Positions 1-7,715 are shown, counted from the stretch's first letter. The stretch: 64,000 nucleotides of DNA from Bacteroidota bacterium (GCA_018830105.1 JAHJTC010000009.1:1-64000), one strand, 5' to 3'. A program made the numbers and translations. Notes: generated by a model not told the origin, from the letters alone.

Positions 1-330
1 AGCACTATTGCTCGTTCTACAATAGTTAAACCCGATTTCTTTCTCATAACTTGAATTTTTATGGTTAATAATTCTCTAAATATGAGAAGAATCGGGTAAT
101 TTTGAAAAAGCTATCCGCCTGAGCGGATTTAGTTCAACACGGTATATAAAACATTTGGCGGAAAGTGCTAATTTTAAGGTAAGTACATTTAATAAACTTT
201 GCAACGGTTTGATAAGAAATCGCTTTGAAATGCCAAACTTTTCATATACCCATCCGTTGTAGCGCATTAAAAAAATCCGTTCCCAACTAAAACTTGGACA
301 GAAAAAGAAAAGTTATCTTTGAAGTAGGCC
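1..330. other. Non-coding or degenerate left edge
   Basis: I see no supportable gene here. Two structures are visible. One is an imperfect inverted repeat with arms near 25-50 and 80-100; both arms read like tatgagaa(a)gaa(a)tcgggt, on opposite strands. The other is a small hairpin at 113-128 (ATCCGC, loop CTGA, GCGGAT). A short minus-strand frame starting near 49 (MRKKSGLTIVER) runs off the window edge and could be the start of a gene, but only about 15 codons are visible. Confidence 0.4.
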
Positions 331-660
331 ATAACGAATAATATTTATGACGAAAGAAAACGCAATGAACTATTTCAAGACCAGCGCGTGCGAGTTCATT
401 GGAACAATGACAATGAAAAATGGTATTTCTCTATTGTTGATGTTATTGGTTTGCTAACAAAGAGTGTCAATCCAAATGCATATTGGCGAAAATTAAAGGA
501 AAGGCTAAAAAAAGAAGGAAATGAAACCGTTGCCAATCAGTGAGGAACAGTTGCTGGAAATGCACGAAGAGAAATAGAAGAAAAATCAGGAAAAAAAGTA
601 ATCTCATCTTTGAATGCTAAAGAAATAGGGATCACTAAAAAAAAGAAACGAAAAATCTCG
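331..660 (+). pseudogene. Remnant of a BRO-N/DinD-type (phage antirepressor-like) gene
   Basis: One frame from about 331 reads through ELFQDQRVRVHW, EKWYFSIVDVIGLLT and YWRKLKERLKKEG. This is the N-terminal BRO-N-type domain of a family common in Bacteroidota (DinD/antirepressor-like, usually about 270-300 residues). The frame meets a TGA at 541-543 and continues directly into GTVAGNARREIEEKSGKKV, which resembles the C-terminal tail of the same family. The central roughly 170 residues are missing, and the expected start codon appears to be ATA at 331. I read this as a gene with a large internal deletion plus a stop at the junction, so it is non-functional. The family assignment rests on remembered motifs. 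Confidence 0.65.
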
Positions 661-772
661 ACGAATAAACAACGAAATGCCAACAATTTAAGACACAGCC
701 AAAACCGTAGATTATTCATCATAAATAATAGAAACTTGATTCAGAAACTTATGATAATCCAAAAGACTGATA

Positions 773-1297
773 ATGAAAGAAACAACTAAGATTTTATTAT
801 TATTTACAGTTCTAATTTCCCATTCTGCTTTCGGACAAGAAAATGAAAACAGATTTGAAACTAAATTTGGATACGGATATTACCAAGGATTCAACATTGG
901 ACTTAATTACTTTTATACGGATAAATTAAAAGTAGGATTGGGCGTGGGAAGTCATTTGAATTTACCTCCGTTGGAGCATGAAAATCATTTTAATATCCAG
1001 ATTGAGAATACTTTATATTTTGGACAGCTTACAAAACAGAATATTGGCGGATGGTATTTCAATCAGCAATTAATGTATTTGGAGCAAGGACAAAGTAATG
1101 ATAGATGGAAAATAGTATCTTTAGGTTTAAATATTGGCAGGACAATTCCTATTACAGAAAGACTTGGACTGGACTTAGAACTTGGGCCTGCCTTTAATAT
1201 AGTTGTAGATCTTGAACAAGACCCAATAGTAGAGAAATCTGTTTGGATGTGGCCTGTTCTGTACAATGGTAGAGTTCAGTTAACATATAAATTTTGA
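773..1297 (+). CDS. Exported protein of unknown function, probably a small outer-membrane barrel
   Basis: The 174-residue product starts with a clear signal peptide (residues 1-21, ending SAFGQ). The mature part is rich in alternating aromatic/glycine stretches (FGYGYYQGFNIGLNYFY, LGLNIGRTIPI, LDLELGPAFNI) and ends in an aromatic-terminated strand (VQLTYKF). That pattern is typical of small 8-stranded outer-membrane beta-barrels in Bacteroidota. I recognise no specific family. It sits alone between the BRO-type pseudogene and a structured repeat in an AT-rich accessory region, so horizontal origin is plausible. The ATG at 773 places the signal peptide correctly. Confidence 0.6.
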   Translation: MKETTKILLLFTVLISHSAFGQENENRFETKFGYGYYQGFNIGLNYFYTDKLKVGLGVGSHLNLPPLEHENHFNIQIENTLYFGQLTKQNIGGWYFNQQLMYLEQGQSNDRWKIVSLGLNIGRTIPITERLGLDLELGPAFNIVVDLEQDPIVEKSVWMWPVLYNGRVQLTYKF

Positions 1298-1353
1298 AAA
1301 TGAATAAATTGTCCCAACACTAGGTCATAAAACATTGGTGGTGTGGTGGTTAC

Positions 1354-1371
1354 ACGAGCATTTATGCTCGT
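1354..1371. repeat. Short perfect hairpin (ACGAGCA / TGCTCGT)
   Basis: The sequence at 1354-1371 is a near-perfect palindrome with a 4-nt effective loop. It lies between the exported-protein gene ending at 1297 and the structured repeat starting at 1393. There is no T-run after it, so it is not an obvious intrinsic terminator. Confidence 0.5.
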
Positions 1372-1392
1372 ATTCCCCGCGCCCGTGGATTT

Positions 1393-1485
1393 AAAAAACT
1401 GTATTAAGCTGATTCAGGAAGCCCCGTAAACGCTTCGGGTAAAACTACGGAACTAAATACAAGCGTAAGCCGACTCATAAAGAAG
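1393..1485. repeat. Structured direct repeat, copy A
   Basis: This stretch aligns along its whole length with 2159-2256, at roughly 75-80% identity by eye. Shared blocks include AAAAAACTG, GGAAGCCCC, ACGCTTCG, GTAAAACT, ACAAGCGTAAGCC and CATAAAGAAG. Inside it, ACGCTT (1430-1435) and AAGCGT (1461-1466) are complementary, so a stem is conserved in both copies. The two copies flank the gene at 1555-2160 in the same orientation. I do not recognise the element. It does not carry the GTTRRRY core expected of an integron attC site. Confidence 0.6.
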
Positions 1486-1554
1486 TTGGAATTGTTTCAA
1501 TTTGATTTACAATAAGTTGAGGAAACGTTAGTAATAATTCGACAAAACCAACTA

Positions 1555-2160
1555 ATGACGACTGAAAACAGAAAAAGTAATTTATCAGCATACGACATCA
1601 TCGCAATAATTTCAGCGGCCGGTCTGCTTAGTTGGATAATCACAGACTTTTTTGGAGGAATGATTATCTGGTTACTCTCATATAGCCTAATCATCATTCC
1701 AATAACTCTGCTTTACATTTTCTCAATTACTGAAACAATTGCTTCAATAGTCAGAAAGGGGAAGCAGACTAGTAAAATCAAACTGACAGCCCACGGAATA
1801 GTACTTTTTTCAATTTTAATTTTTAACCTATATCGCTCTGAAATTTTCAAATCAGAGAGTATTATGTCAGCGGTATTAAAGGACGACCTTTACCATCATC
1901 GACTAATTTTAAGAAAAAACGGAAACGTTGAAAATCAAACTAATGGAATGTTTGGCTTTAGGGAGACGTTTCACGGAAAATATAAGATTGAAAGTGATTT
2001 GATAATTTTTAGCGAAAAACCATACGACAATGACTTTATTCCAGACACACTTTTAATTGACAGAAAACAAGGTGCGTTATTTATGGAAAAGGACTCTATT
2101 GGAAATTTTAGAACTAATAAAGAATGGTTAAATCACTTTGAAATCGAAGAAAATAAATAA
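1555..2160 (+). CDS. Membrane protein of unknown function
   Basis: The 201-residue product has three hydrophobic segments (about residues 13-32, 34-56 and 77-93). A soluble C-terminal domain follows, with a beta-rich pattern (RLILRKNGNVENQ, HGKYKIESDLIIFSE, DTLLIDRKQGALFM). That pattern resembles small lipocalin-like or META-like folds attached to orphan membrane proteins, but I cannot assign a family. It has no operon partner: repeat copy A lies upstream, and copy B begins at its stop codon (TAA at 2158-2160). This suggests that gene plus repeat may have moved or duplicated as a unit. Confidence 0.6.
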   Translation: MTTENRKSNLSAYDIIAIISAAGLLSWIITDFFGGMIIWLLSYSLIIIPITLLYIFSITETIASIVRKGKQTSKIKLTAHGIVLFSILIFNLYRSEIFKSESIMSAVLKDDLYHHRLILRKNGNVENQTNGMFGFRETFHGKYKIESDLIIFSEKPYDNDFIPDTLLIDRKQGALFMEKDSIGNFRTNKEWLNHFEIEENK

Positions 2161-2256
2161 AAAACTGCATGATGGCTGATACTGGAAGCCCCAGGACACG
2201 CTTCGAGTAAAACTGTGGAGCTCTACACAAGCGTAAGCCTTACAAACATAAAGAAG
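2159..2256. repeat. Structured direct repeat, copy B
   Basis: This is the second copy of the element at 1393-1485, beginning at the stop codon of the 1555-2160 gene. The complementary ACGCTT (2198-2203) and AAGCGT (2229-2234) are kept. The internal bases between them have changed and include GTGGAGCTCTACAC, which can itself pair at its ends. Keeping the outer stem while the loop changes suggests a folded DNA or RNA structure. Confidence 0.6.
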
Positions 2257-2497
2257 ACACCCAACTTGTTGGATGATTTGGAAATTTGACTAATTTTGAA
2301 ACAACTAAAAGCTACACTGTCCGTTTAATAGGGGTGTTAAGGTTTAGTAAACGGATATTGATTAGGTTTAAAAACGAGTTACCGCCAAGTGAAGCAGCTG
2401 CAGCATTTCATACAATTAACCGTAAAAAAAACAAAAGAGTGAATAGTTTTCTTTCACACCATAGAAATGACTATTTTTATTGCTTGATTAAAAAACA
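2257..2497. other. Intergenic stretch without a supportable gene
   Basis: A 77-codon open frame starts at a TTG near 2286, but it has no recognisable domain, ribosome site or codon pattern, so I do not call it. I see nothing else here. Confidence 0.4.
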
Positions 2498-2752
2498 ATG
2501 GAAAATAAGCAAAACATAATCATTTATAAAACTGCTGATGGCAAGGCATCTGTGGCATAGCACGCAAAGGATGGTAATGTATGGATGAACCAAAGTCAAC
2601 TTGCTGAACTTTTTGCCACCTCTAAGTAAAACATAAGTCTTCACATAAGTATTATACTGAAAGAGGGTGAGTTATCTGAAAATTCAGTTGTCAAGGATTA
2701 CTTGACAACTGCTTCTGATGGTAAAGAATATAATATTACATTTTATTCCCCC
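2498..2752 (+). pseudogene. Remnant of a RhuM-type (virulence protein RhuM family) gene
   Basis: From the ATG at 2498 a single frame gives MENKQNIIIYKTADGKASVA, then TAG (2558-2560). It resumes with DGNVWMNQSQLAELFATSK, then TAA (2627-2629), then NISLHISIILKEGELSENSV and DYLTTASDGKEYNITFY. These are the conserved N-terminal motifs of the RhuM/KilA-N-like family (XWLxQxQxAELF, KxNISLHI, EGEL, VVKxYLTTA). Two in-frame stops and loss of everything after about residue 85 (family members are usually about 300 or more residues) make this a clear pseudogene. Like the BRO-type remnant upstream, it points to old phage or plasmid traffic. Confidence 0.75.
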
Positions 2753-2820
2753 CTGGCGCAGATTTAAAATCCGTGCCACCCAATACTCTGCAATTCCCAT
2801 TACAGCTAACAAAACTATTC

Positions 2821-2858
2821 AATAAAAAAAAGCCAGGACTGAGGACGCGCCCTGCTTT
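2821..2858 (-). terminator. Possible second terminator beyond tRNA-Val
   Basis: Read on the minus strand, an imperfect stem (AGCAGG with CCTGGCT) is followed by a run of eight T. It lies just beyond the stronger terminator at 2873-2913 and may act as a backup. Confidence 0.4.
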
Positions 2859-2872
2859 TAGATTTTCTCAAA

Positions 2873-2913
2873 CAAAAAAAAAGAGCACTCACAATCTCTG
2901 TGATATCGCGCTC
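2873..2913 (-). terminator. Intrinsic terminator downstream of tRNA-Val
   Basis: On the minus strand a two-part stem (GAGC/GCTC outer, TCACA/TGTGA inner, loop gagat) is followed by nine T. It begins about 11 nt after the tRNA 3' end, as expected for a monocistronic tRNA transcript. Confidence 0.75.
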
Positions 2914-2923
2914 CTTATTATTG

Positions 2924-2998
2924 TGGGGCGTACTGGAATCGAACCAGTGACCTCTTGCCTGTCAAGCAAGCGCTCTAAACCAACTGAGCTAACGTCCC
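2924..2998 (-). tRNA. tRNA-Val (anticodon GAC)
   Basis: The minus strand folds as a cloverleaf. The D arm is GCTCAGTTGGTTTAGAGC. The anticodon stem is CTTGC/GCAAG with loop TTGACAG, giving GAC. The T arm is ACTGGTTCGATTCCAGT. CCA is not encoded. The acceptor stem GGGACGT/ACGCCCC contains one A-C mismatch at the fourth pair, which is unusual for an active tRNA. The rest is canonical, and a good terminator follows. On the plus strand the loop looks like an Asp anticodon, but the T-loop orientation fixes the minus strand. Confidence 0.85.
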
Positions 2999-3248
2999 GT
3001 TTTAAAAATTTAAGCCCTGCATTGTCTGCCGGCAGTATGCCTGCCAAACCAAGCCGATTCTATTGAATGCCGCTTTAAAAACAGGGCAAAAATACAGCAT
3101 TTCCCGTTTGGAACAAAAGTTTTTCTCCGTTTACTGGATAATTGAATCAACTGCTAGCAGGTTTTGGTAATTCTTGAAATTCTTCCTTAAATTGCGCCGG
3201 AAATTTAAAACAGATGCATCATCCCATTTATAACCAAAAATTAAACCT

Positions 3249-5456
3249 ATGAAAAAGATTTTCCTCTTCTCCCTGCTGGTCCTGGCATTGCTTAATCCTT
3301 TTGGCAGCAACGCTCAACAGGATAAAAAAACAATAAACATGAGCGATATCTGGTCCTCCGGAATTTTTTATCCCAAAATGGTACGAGGCCTTAATCCACT
3401 CAAAGATGGCCAAACTTATGCAGTGATCGAAGATAGTTTGCTCAATGTATATCGTTACAATAGCGGCGAAAAGGTAAAATCCCTGCTCAACAGCAAAACG
3501 CTTATCCCCCAAGGCGATGACAAACCCATCCGCCTGAGCAGCTACGTTTTGAGCAGTGACGAAACAAAAGTGCTTATCCCCACGCAAACAGAATCCATCT
3601 ACCGACATTCGTCACGCTCCAATTATTATGTCTATGACCTAAAAACCAACCGCTTAAGCGCTTTGTCCGCGAATGGAAAACAGCAACTCGCTGACTTTTC
3701 GCCCGATGGAAAATACGTCGCCTTTGTACGCGATAACAATATTTTCCTCACAGATTTGGAAAATAACACCGAACAACAGCTTACAACCGATGGGATACCC
3801 AACAAAATCATCAATGGAACTGCCGACTGGGTTTATGAAGAAGAATTCAGCTTTACCAAAGGTTTTTTCTGGTCGCCCGACAGTAAAAAAATTGCCTATT
3901 TGAAGTTTGACGAAAGCGATGTAAAACTTTTTCAGCTGGAATACTTCAACGGGCTGTATCCTGAATGGTATAAATACAAATATCCAAAAGCCGGCGAAGA
4001 CAACGCAATCGTAAGCGTTCATGTGTATGATCTTGCAGCACAAAGCAATACGCAAATCGATACGGGAGCAGAAACCGATATTTACCTTCCACGCCTGAAA
4101 TGGACCAAAAACCCGGATCTACTTGCTATCCAGCGATTGAACAGGCTTCAGAATAAACTGGAAATCCTGCTGGCAAACACCAATACAGGAACAGTAGCCA
4201 TGCTTTACGAAGAAACCAACACCTATTATGTCGAAATTGACAACAACCTGACATTTCTGCCCGATCAAAAGCACTTTCTGATTACCAGCGAGAAAGATGG
4301 CTACAATCACCTTTATTTATATTCCATGGAAGGCGAACAGCTGGATCAACTGACAAAAGGCTCCTGGGACATCACAAAATATTATGGATTTCAGGTGCAA
4401 TCCAACCGTGTTTTCTATCAAAGCGCCGAAAGTTCGCCCCTCGACAGGCAGATTTATGCGGTTACGCTCAAAGGAAAAATAACACAACTCACCGAAGCCG
4501 AAGGCACTAATGATGCCAGCTTCAGCAGCGATTTCAGCTATTTTATCAACACCCACAGCGATGCCAATAATCCGCCTTCGTTCAGTGTTTTTAATCAGAA
4601 AGGCAAGCAGCTGCGCATCCTTGAAGACAATGCAGCCCTCAATGAGGTGCTTGCCGACTATGACCTCAGTCCGAAAACGTTTTTTAGTTTCAGCGACAGC
4701 ACTGTAGTATTGCCTGATGGTGAGCAGGTCGCACTGAATGGCTGGCAGATTCTGCCCCACAATTTCGACCCGAATAAAGCCTATCCTGTTTTGGTATATG
4801 TGTATGGCGGCCCCGGCTCACAAACGGTTAACAATAGCTGGGCCTGGAACGATTATTTTTGGCATCAGCTGCTGGCACAAAAAGGCTTTGTGGTCGTATC
4901 TGTCGATAACCGCGGCACCGGAGCCAGAGGTGAAGTATTTAAAAAGATGACCTACAAAGAATTAGGCAAGTTTGAAACAGAAGATATGATTGCAACGGCT
5001 AAATACCTGCGCAGCCTGCCTTATGTGGATAAGGACAATATTGGCATCTACGGCTGGAGCTATGGTGGTTATATGTCGAGTTTGGCCATCACCAAAGGAG
5101 CAGCCTATTTCAGCGCAGCAGTGGCCGTGGCGCCGGTAACCAACTGGCGTTACTACGACAATATTTATACCGAACGCTTTATGCAGAAGCCACAAGACAA
5201 TCCTGATGGCTACGACGATAATTCGCCTATCAATCATGTTGAAAAACTAAAAGGAGATTACCTGCTCATTCATGGCAGCGCCGACGATAACGTGCACTAT
5301 CAAAACACCATGGACTTGATCACAGCCCTCGTAAAAGCCGATAAACAATTTGAATTGATGATTTATCCCGATAAAAACCATGGCATTTATGGCGGCAATA
5401 CCCGCAAACACGTATTCGATAAGATTACGCATTTTCTGGAGAAAAGCCTGAAATAA
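3249..5456 (+). CDS. Dipeptidyl-peptidase IV-like serine exopeptidase (family S9B)
   Basis: The 735-residue product should remove X-Pro or X-Ala dipeptides from peptide N-termini in the periplasm. A signal peptide covers residues 1-22 (ending GSNAQ). Residues about 40-470 form the beta-propeller. It contains DWVYEEEF, whose second and third Glu (198 and 199) match the double-Glu motif that binds the substrate amino terminus in DPP-IV. The C-terminal alpha/beta-hydrolase domain carries the catalytic triad: Ser604 in GWSYGGY, Asp679 in HGSADDNVH and His711 in KNHGIYGG. Asp-His spacing is the same as I recall for human DPP-IV. Length is normal for the family. It is monocistronic and lies upstream of the rpsU promoter. 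In Bacteroidota such enzymes serve peptide nutrition, which fits the protease and receptor genes further along. Confidence 0.92.
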   Translation: MKKIFLFSLLVLALLNPFGSNAQQDKKTINMSDIWSSGIFYPKMVRGLNPLKDGQTYAVIEDSLLNVYRYNSGEKVKSLLNSKTLIPQGDDKPIRLSSYVLSSDETKVLIPTQTESIYRHSSRSNYYVYDLKTNRLSALSANGKQQLADFSPDGKYVAFVRDNNIFLTDLENNTEQQLTTDGIPNKIINGTADWVYEEEFSFTKGFFWSPDSKKIAYLKFDESDVKLFQLEYFNGLYPEWYKYKYPKAGEDNAIVSVHVYDLAAQSNTQIDTGAETDIYLPRLKWTKNPDLLAIQRLNRLQNKLEILLANTNTGTVAMLYEETNTYYVEIDNNLTFLPDQKHFLITSEKDGYNHLYLYSMEGEQLDQLTKGSWDITKYYGFQVQSNRVFYQSAESSPLDRQIYAVTLKGKITQLTEAEGTNDASFSSDFSYFINTHSDANNPPSFSVFNQKGKQLRILEDNAALNEVLADYDLSPKTFFSFSDSTVVLPDGEQVALNGWQILPHNFDPNKAYPVLVYVYGGPGSQTVNNSWAWNDYFWHQLLAQKGFVVVSVDNRGTGARGEVFKKMTYKELGKFETEDMIATAKYLRSLPYVDKDNIGIYGWSYGGYMSSLAITKGAAYFSAAVAVAPVTNWRYYDNIYTERFMQKPQDNPDGYDDNSPINHVEKLKGDYLLIHGSADDNVHYQNTMDLITALVKADKQFELMIYPDKNHGIYGGNTRKHVFDKITHFLEKSLK

Positions 5457-5489
5457 GAAACAAGCGCTTTCAAAAATTCTGCAAAAATA

Positions 5490-5519
5490 TTGGTAGATTA
5501 CTGAAATTGATTATCTTTG
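5490..5519 (+). promoter_or_regulatory. Bacteroidota-type promoter of rpsU
   Basis: TTG at 5490-5492, a 19-nt spacer and TATCTTTG at 5512-5519 match the Bacteroidota -33/-7 consensus (TTTG / TAnnTTTG) exactly at the -7 element. The predicted start lies near 5526, leaving a leader of about 40 nt before rpsU. Confidence 0.75.
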
Positions 5520-5567
5520 CGCCGCAAATAATTTCATTAACCCTTAAAGAAAGAGAGTGTATTTAAC

Positions 5568-5762
5568 ATGATCATTATTCCAGTAAAAGAAGGCGAAAGC
5601 ATCGACCGCGCGCTGAAGAAGTACAAAAGAAAGTTCGAAAAAACAGGTGTTGTTAAAGAACTTCGCAACCGTCAGAAATTCACCAAACCCTCGGTGGTTA
5701 ATCGTGAACAAAGATTGAAAGCTATATACATTCAGCAGCTGAGACAAGCGGAAGAAAACTAG
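5568..5762 (+). CDS. rpsU: Ribosomal protein bS21
   Basis: This is the small-subunit protein bS21, which helps recruit mRNA to the 30S subunit. The 64-residue basic protein begins MIIIPVKEGESIDRALKKYK, the typical bS21 start, and keeps the arginine/lysine-rich helices (KRKFEKTG, LRNRQKF). A purine-rich AAAGAAAGAGAG precedes the ATG. A strong promoter sits upstream and an intrinsic terminator directly downstream. rpsU next to the Xer recombinase and hpf is the conserved order in Bacteroidota. Confidence 0.97.
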   Translation: MIIIPVKEGESIDRALKKYKRKFEKTGVVKELRNRQKFTKPSVVNREQRLKAIYIQQLRQAEEN

Positions 5763-5783
5763 CCTTCAAAATTTACTCGAATT

Positions 5784-5839
5784 AAAAAAAACTTTGTTGT
5801 TTTGTAGAAATTAACTACATTTACAACAAAGTTTTTTTT
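5784..5839 (+). terminator. Intrinsic terminator after rpsU
   Basis: AACTTTGTTGT and ACAACAAAGTT form an 11-bp stem flanked by A and T runs on both sides (eight T after the stem), so it can work in either direction. It ends only about 10 nt before the next start codon. Confidence 0.85.
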
Positions 5840-5848
5840 GTTGAAATT

Positions 5849-6727
5849 ATGATTACAGATTTTCTGCGTTACATAAAAACTGAGCGGCGCTATTCTGCGC
5901 ATACCATCGAAGCCTACACACTCGATTTAAAAACTTTTGAACAATTTCTGACGCTGCACTATGCTAATTGCACGCTCACCGAAGTGAACCGCGAAATGCT
6001 TCGTGCTTTTATAATTGAACTGAAAAGCCAGCGCTTAAACAATCGTTCGATCAACAGAAAGCTATCCAGCCTGAGGTCATTTTACAATTTCCTGCTGAAA
6101 AAACAGCATATTGGCCACAATCCTTTGAGTACCATAAAAACGCTAAAAACGGCAAAAAACATCCCGGAGTTTGTTCCCGAAGCCTTGATCGAAAGCCTTA
6201 CTTTTGAAAAAATTCCGGAAACTTTCGAAGCAATAAGAGATCAGCTTATCTTCGAGCTGCTCTATCAAACAGGGATGCGTCGGGCCGAAATCTGTACATT
6301 ACGCGATCAGGATATCGACTTTTCTTCGCTGCTGATTAAAGTGCGCGGCAAACGAAATAAAGAACGCTTAATTCCGTTTACAATAGGACTGGGAAAACTA
6401 ATCAAATCGTACTACAAAATGCGCAACAGCTACCTACGCTCCGAAATGTTCGACAGCACTATTGTCACCAATAAAGGGCAAAAATGCTATCCCGGACTTA
6501 TCTACCGCAGCATACATCAGCAGCTTAGCAGCATTTCAACATTATCAAAAACAAGCCCGCATGTTTTGCGGCACACCTTTGCAACACACTTATTAAATAG
6601 TGGAGCCGATTTGATGGCGATAAAAGAACTGCTGGGGCACAGCTCGCTCGAAGCCACCCAGGTTTATACACACAGCACCATTGAACAATTAAAGAAAATT
6701 CACAAACAGGCCCATCCGAAGGGCTAA
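5849..6727 (+). CDS. xerC: Tyrosine recombinase of the XerC/XerD type
   Basis: This site-specific recombinase most likely acts with a partner at dif to resolve chromosome dimers. The 292-residue protein has an N-terminal SAM-like core-binding domain (about 1-85) and a catalytic domain with all expected residues: Arg144 (TGMRRAE), Lys168 (GKRNKERLIP), His238 and Arg241 (HVLRH), His264 (LGHSS) and nucleophile Tyr273 (VYTH). Length and motifs fit housekeeping Xer proteins rather than phage or conjugative-transposon integrases. So does the position between rpsU and hpf, which is conserved in Bacteroidota. XerC versus XerD cannot be decided without a tree. Confidence 0.9.
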   Translation: MITDFLRYIKTERRYSAHTIEAYTLDLKTFEQFLTLHYANCTLTEVNREMLRAFIIELKSQRLNNRSINRKLSSLRSFYNFLLKKQHIGHNPLSTIKTLKTAKNIPEFVPEALIESLTFEKIPETFEAIRDQLIFELLYQTGMRRAEICTLRDQDIDFSSLLIKVRGKRNKERLIPFTIGLGKLIKSYYKMRNSYLRSEMFDSTIVTNKGQKCYPGLIYRSIHQQLSSISTLSKTSPHVLRHTFATHLLNSGADLMAIKELLGHSSLEATQVYTHSTIEQLKKIHKQAHPKG

Positions 6728-6753
6728 TTACTAACCATATAAGGAGGTTTATT

Positions 6754-7047
6754 ATGAAAGTAAACATTAACTCAGTACATTTTAAAGTTGATCAGAAGCT
6801 GGAAAGTTTTCTCACCAACAAGATCGAAAAGCTATCTTCCAAACATAACGATATGATTGGATCTGAAGTAACTTTAAAACTAGAAAACACAGATACGCCG
6901 GATAATAAAATTACCGAAATCCGGCTTTTGCTCAAGGGAAATGATCTATTTGCCAGTAAGCAAAGTAAATCCTTTGAAGAAGCAGCAGATGCAGCCATCG
7001 ATGCCTTAAAAAAACAATTGGAAAAACATAAAAAGAAGACCAAGTAA
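6754..7047 (+). CDS. hpf: Ribosome hibernation-promoting factor, short form
   Basis: The product binds the 30S decoding centre and silences ribosomes in stationary phase. At 97 residues it is the short HPF/YfiA form: a single beta-alpha-beta-beta-beta-alpha domain (MKVNINSVHFKVDQKLESFL, KIEKLSS, FEEAADAAIDALKKQLEKHK) without the C-terminal dimerisation domain of long HPF. AAGGAGG lies 8-9 nt before the ATG, an unusually good Shine-Dalgarno for this genome. It probably shares a transcript with the recombinase gene, 26 nt upstream. Confidence 0.93.
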   Translation: MKVNINSVHFKVDQKLESFLTNKIEKLSSKHNDMIGSEVTLKLENTDTPDNKITEIRLLLKGNDLFASKQSKSFEEAADAAIDALKKQLEKHKKKTK

Positions 7048-7181
7048 ATAGTGTCTTAACTTTAAAACTGCTCCATCAACAAGGTTCTTGCGCGACAGCA
7101 AAAGCCTGTTTGCCAACTCAAAATTTTGTGTAGCAATCGGGCCGGAACAGAAAACTGGCTGATGAGGCAGGCAAAAACCAG
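7048..7181. other. Downstream region of hpf
   Basis: I see no gene in these 134 bases or in the rest of the gap to 7530, apart from the terminator and promoter listed separately. A small RNA cannot be ruled out. Confidence 0.3.
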
Positions 7182-7222
7182 AAACACCGAAATTTTTTAA
7201 ATTAAAACTTTCGGTGTTTTTT
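7182..7222 (+). terminator. Intrinsic terminator of the xer-hpf unit
   Basis: AAACACCGAAA pairs with TTTCGGTGTTT and is followed by T residues. It lies about 135 nt after hpf. Confidence 0.8.
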
Positions 7223-7446
7223 CAATAAAAATAATTGTCAGCCTGTTCATTGTCATATATAAGTGCACGCTATTTGTTTCATCGCTTACAGGGGGTAAGC
7301 AAATCAATAGGTTAGCCAGGCCAAAAACAGGAAGAAACAAGGCCGTAAAGGGCATTTTTTTCGATCAGTTTAGCGGGTTATTTTCTTGTTTATCAATATT
7401 TTGAATCCTGTTTCATTATTTTTATTATACTTTTTCCTAAATTTTC

Positions 7447-7477
7447 TTGGTGGATTAAATTAATCTATCTATTTTTG
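7447..7477 (+). promoter_or_regulatory. Bacteroidota-type promoter of the tRNA-tuf operon
   Basis: TTG (7447-7449), a 20-nt spacer and TATTTTTG (7470-7477) fit the Bacteroidota consensus. The predicted start is near 7484, about 45 nt before tRNA-Thr. It probably drives the four tRNAs and tuf. Confidence 0.7.
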
Positions 7478-7530
7478 CAGACCTTTTTGAAGAAGGAAAA
7501 ACATCACAAAAATCGTTCTTTTTACAAATT

Positions 7531-7604
7531 GCCGGTGTAGCTCAGTTGGCCAGAGCAGCTGATTTGTAATCAGCTGGTCGGGGGTTCGAATCCCTCCACC
7601 GGCT
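7531..7604 (+). tRNA. tRNA-Thr (anticodon TGT)
   Basis: Full cloverleaf: acceptor GCCGGTG/CACCGGC, anticodon stem GCTGA/TCAGC with loop TTTGTAA, and T arm GGGGGTTCGAATCCCTC. CCA is not encoded. First gene of the tRNA-tuf operon. Confidence 0.96.
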
Positions 7605-7624
7605 CTTGTAAGTTCTTGAAAATT

Positions 7625-7709
7625 GGGGGAGTACCAGAGCGGTCAAATGGGGCAGACTGTAAATCTGTTGGCTTAGCCTTCGGAGGTTCGAATCCTCCCT
7701 CCCCCACCA
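7625..7709 (+). tRNA. tRNA-Tyr (anticodon GTA)
   Basis: Class II tRNA with a long variable arm (around TTGGCTTAGCCTTC). Acceptor GGGGGAG/CTCCCCC, anticodon loop CTGTAAA. The 3' CCA appears to be encoded (7707-7709), unlike in its neighbours. Confidence 0.95.
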
Positions 7710-7715
7710 ATGATC

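Noticed and set aside
1393..2256. Integron attC sites
   Set aside because: The repeats have a conserved stem but no GTTRRRY core or its complement, and no integrase is in the window.
2286..2519. 77-codon frame starting at TTG
   Set aside because: No domain, no ribosome site, and its end overlaps the RhuM-type remnant.
2773..3066. 97-codon plus-strand frame (contains GRTGIEPVTSCLSSK)
   Set aside because: It reads the antisense strand of tRNA-Val; the GIEPVTS wording is a well-known artefact of translating tRNA antisense.
5849..6727. Integrase of a mobile element
   Set aside because: Length, motifs and the conserved rpsU-hpf setting favour a housekeeping Xer recombinase.
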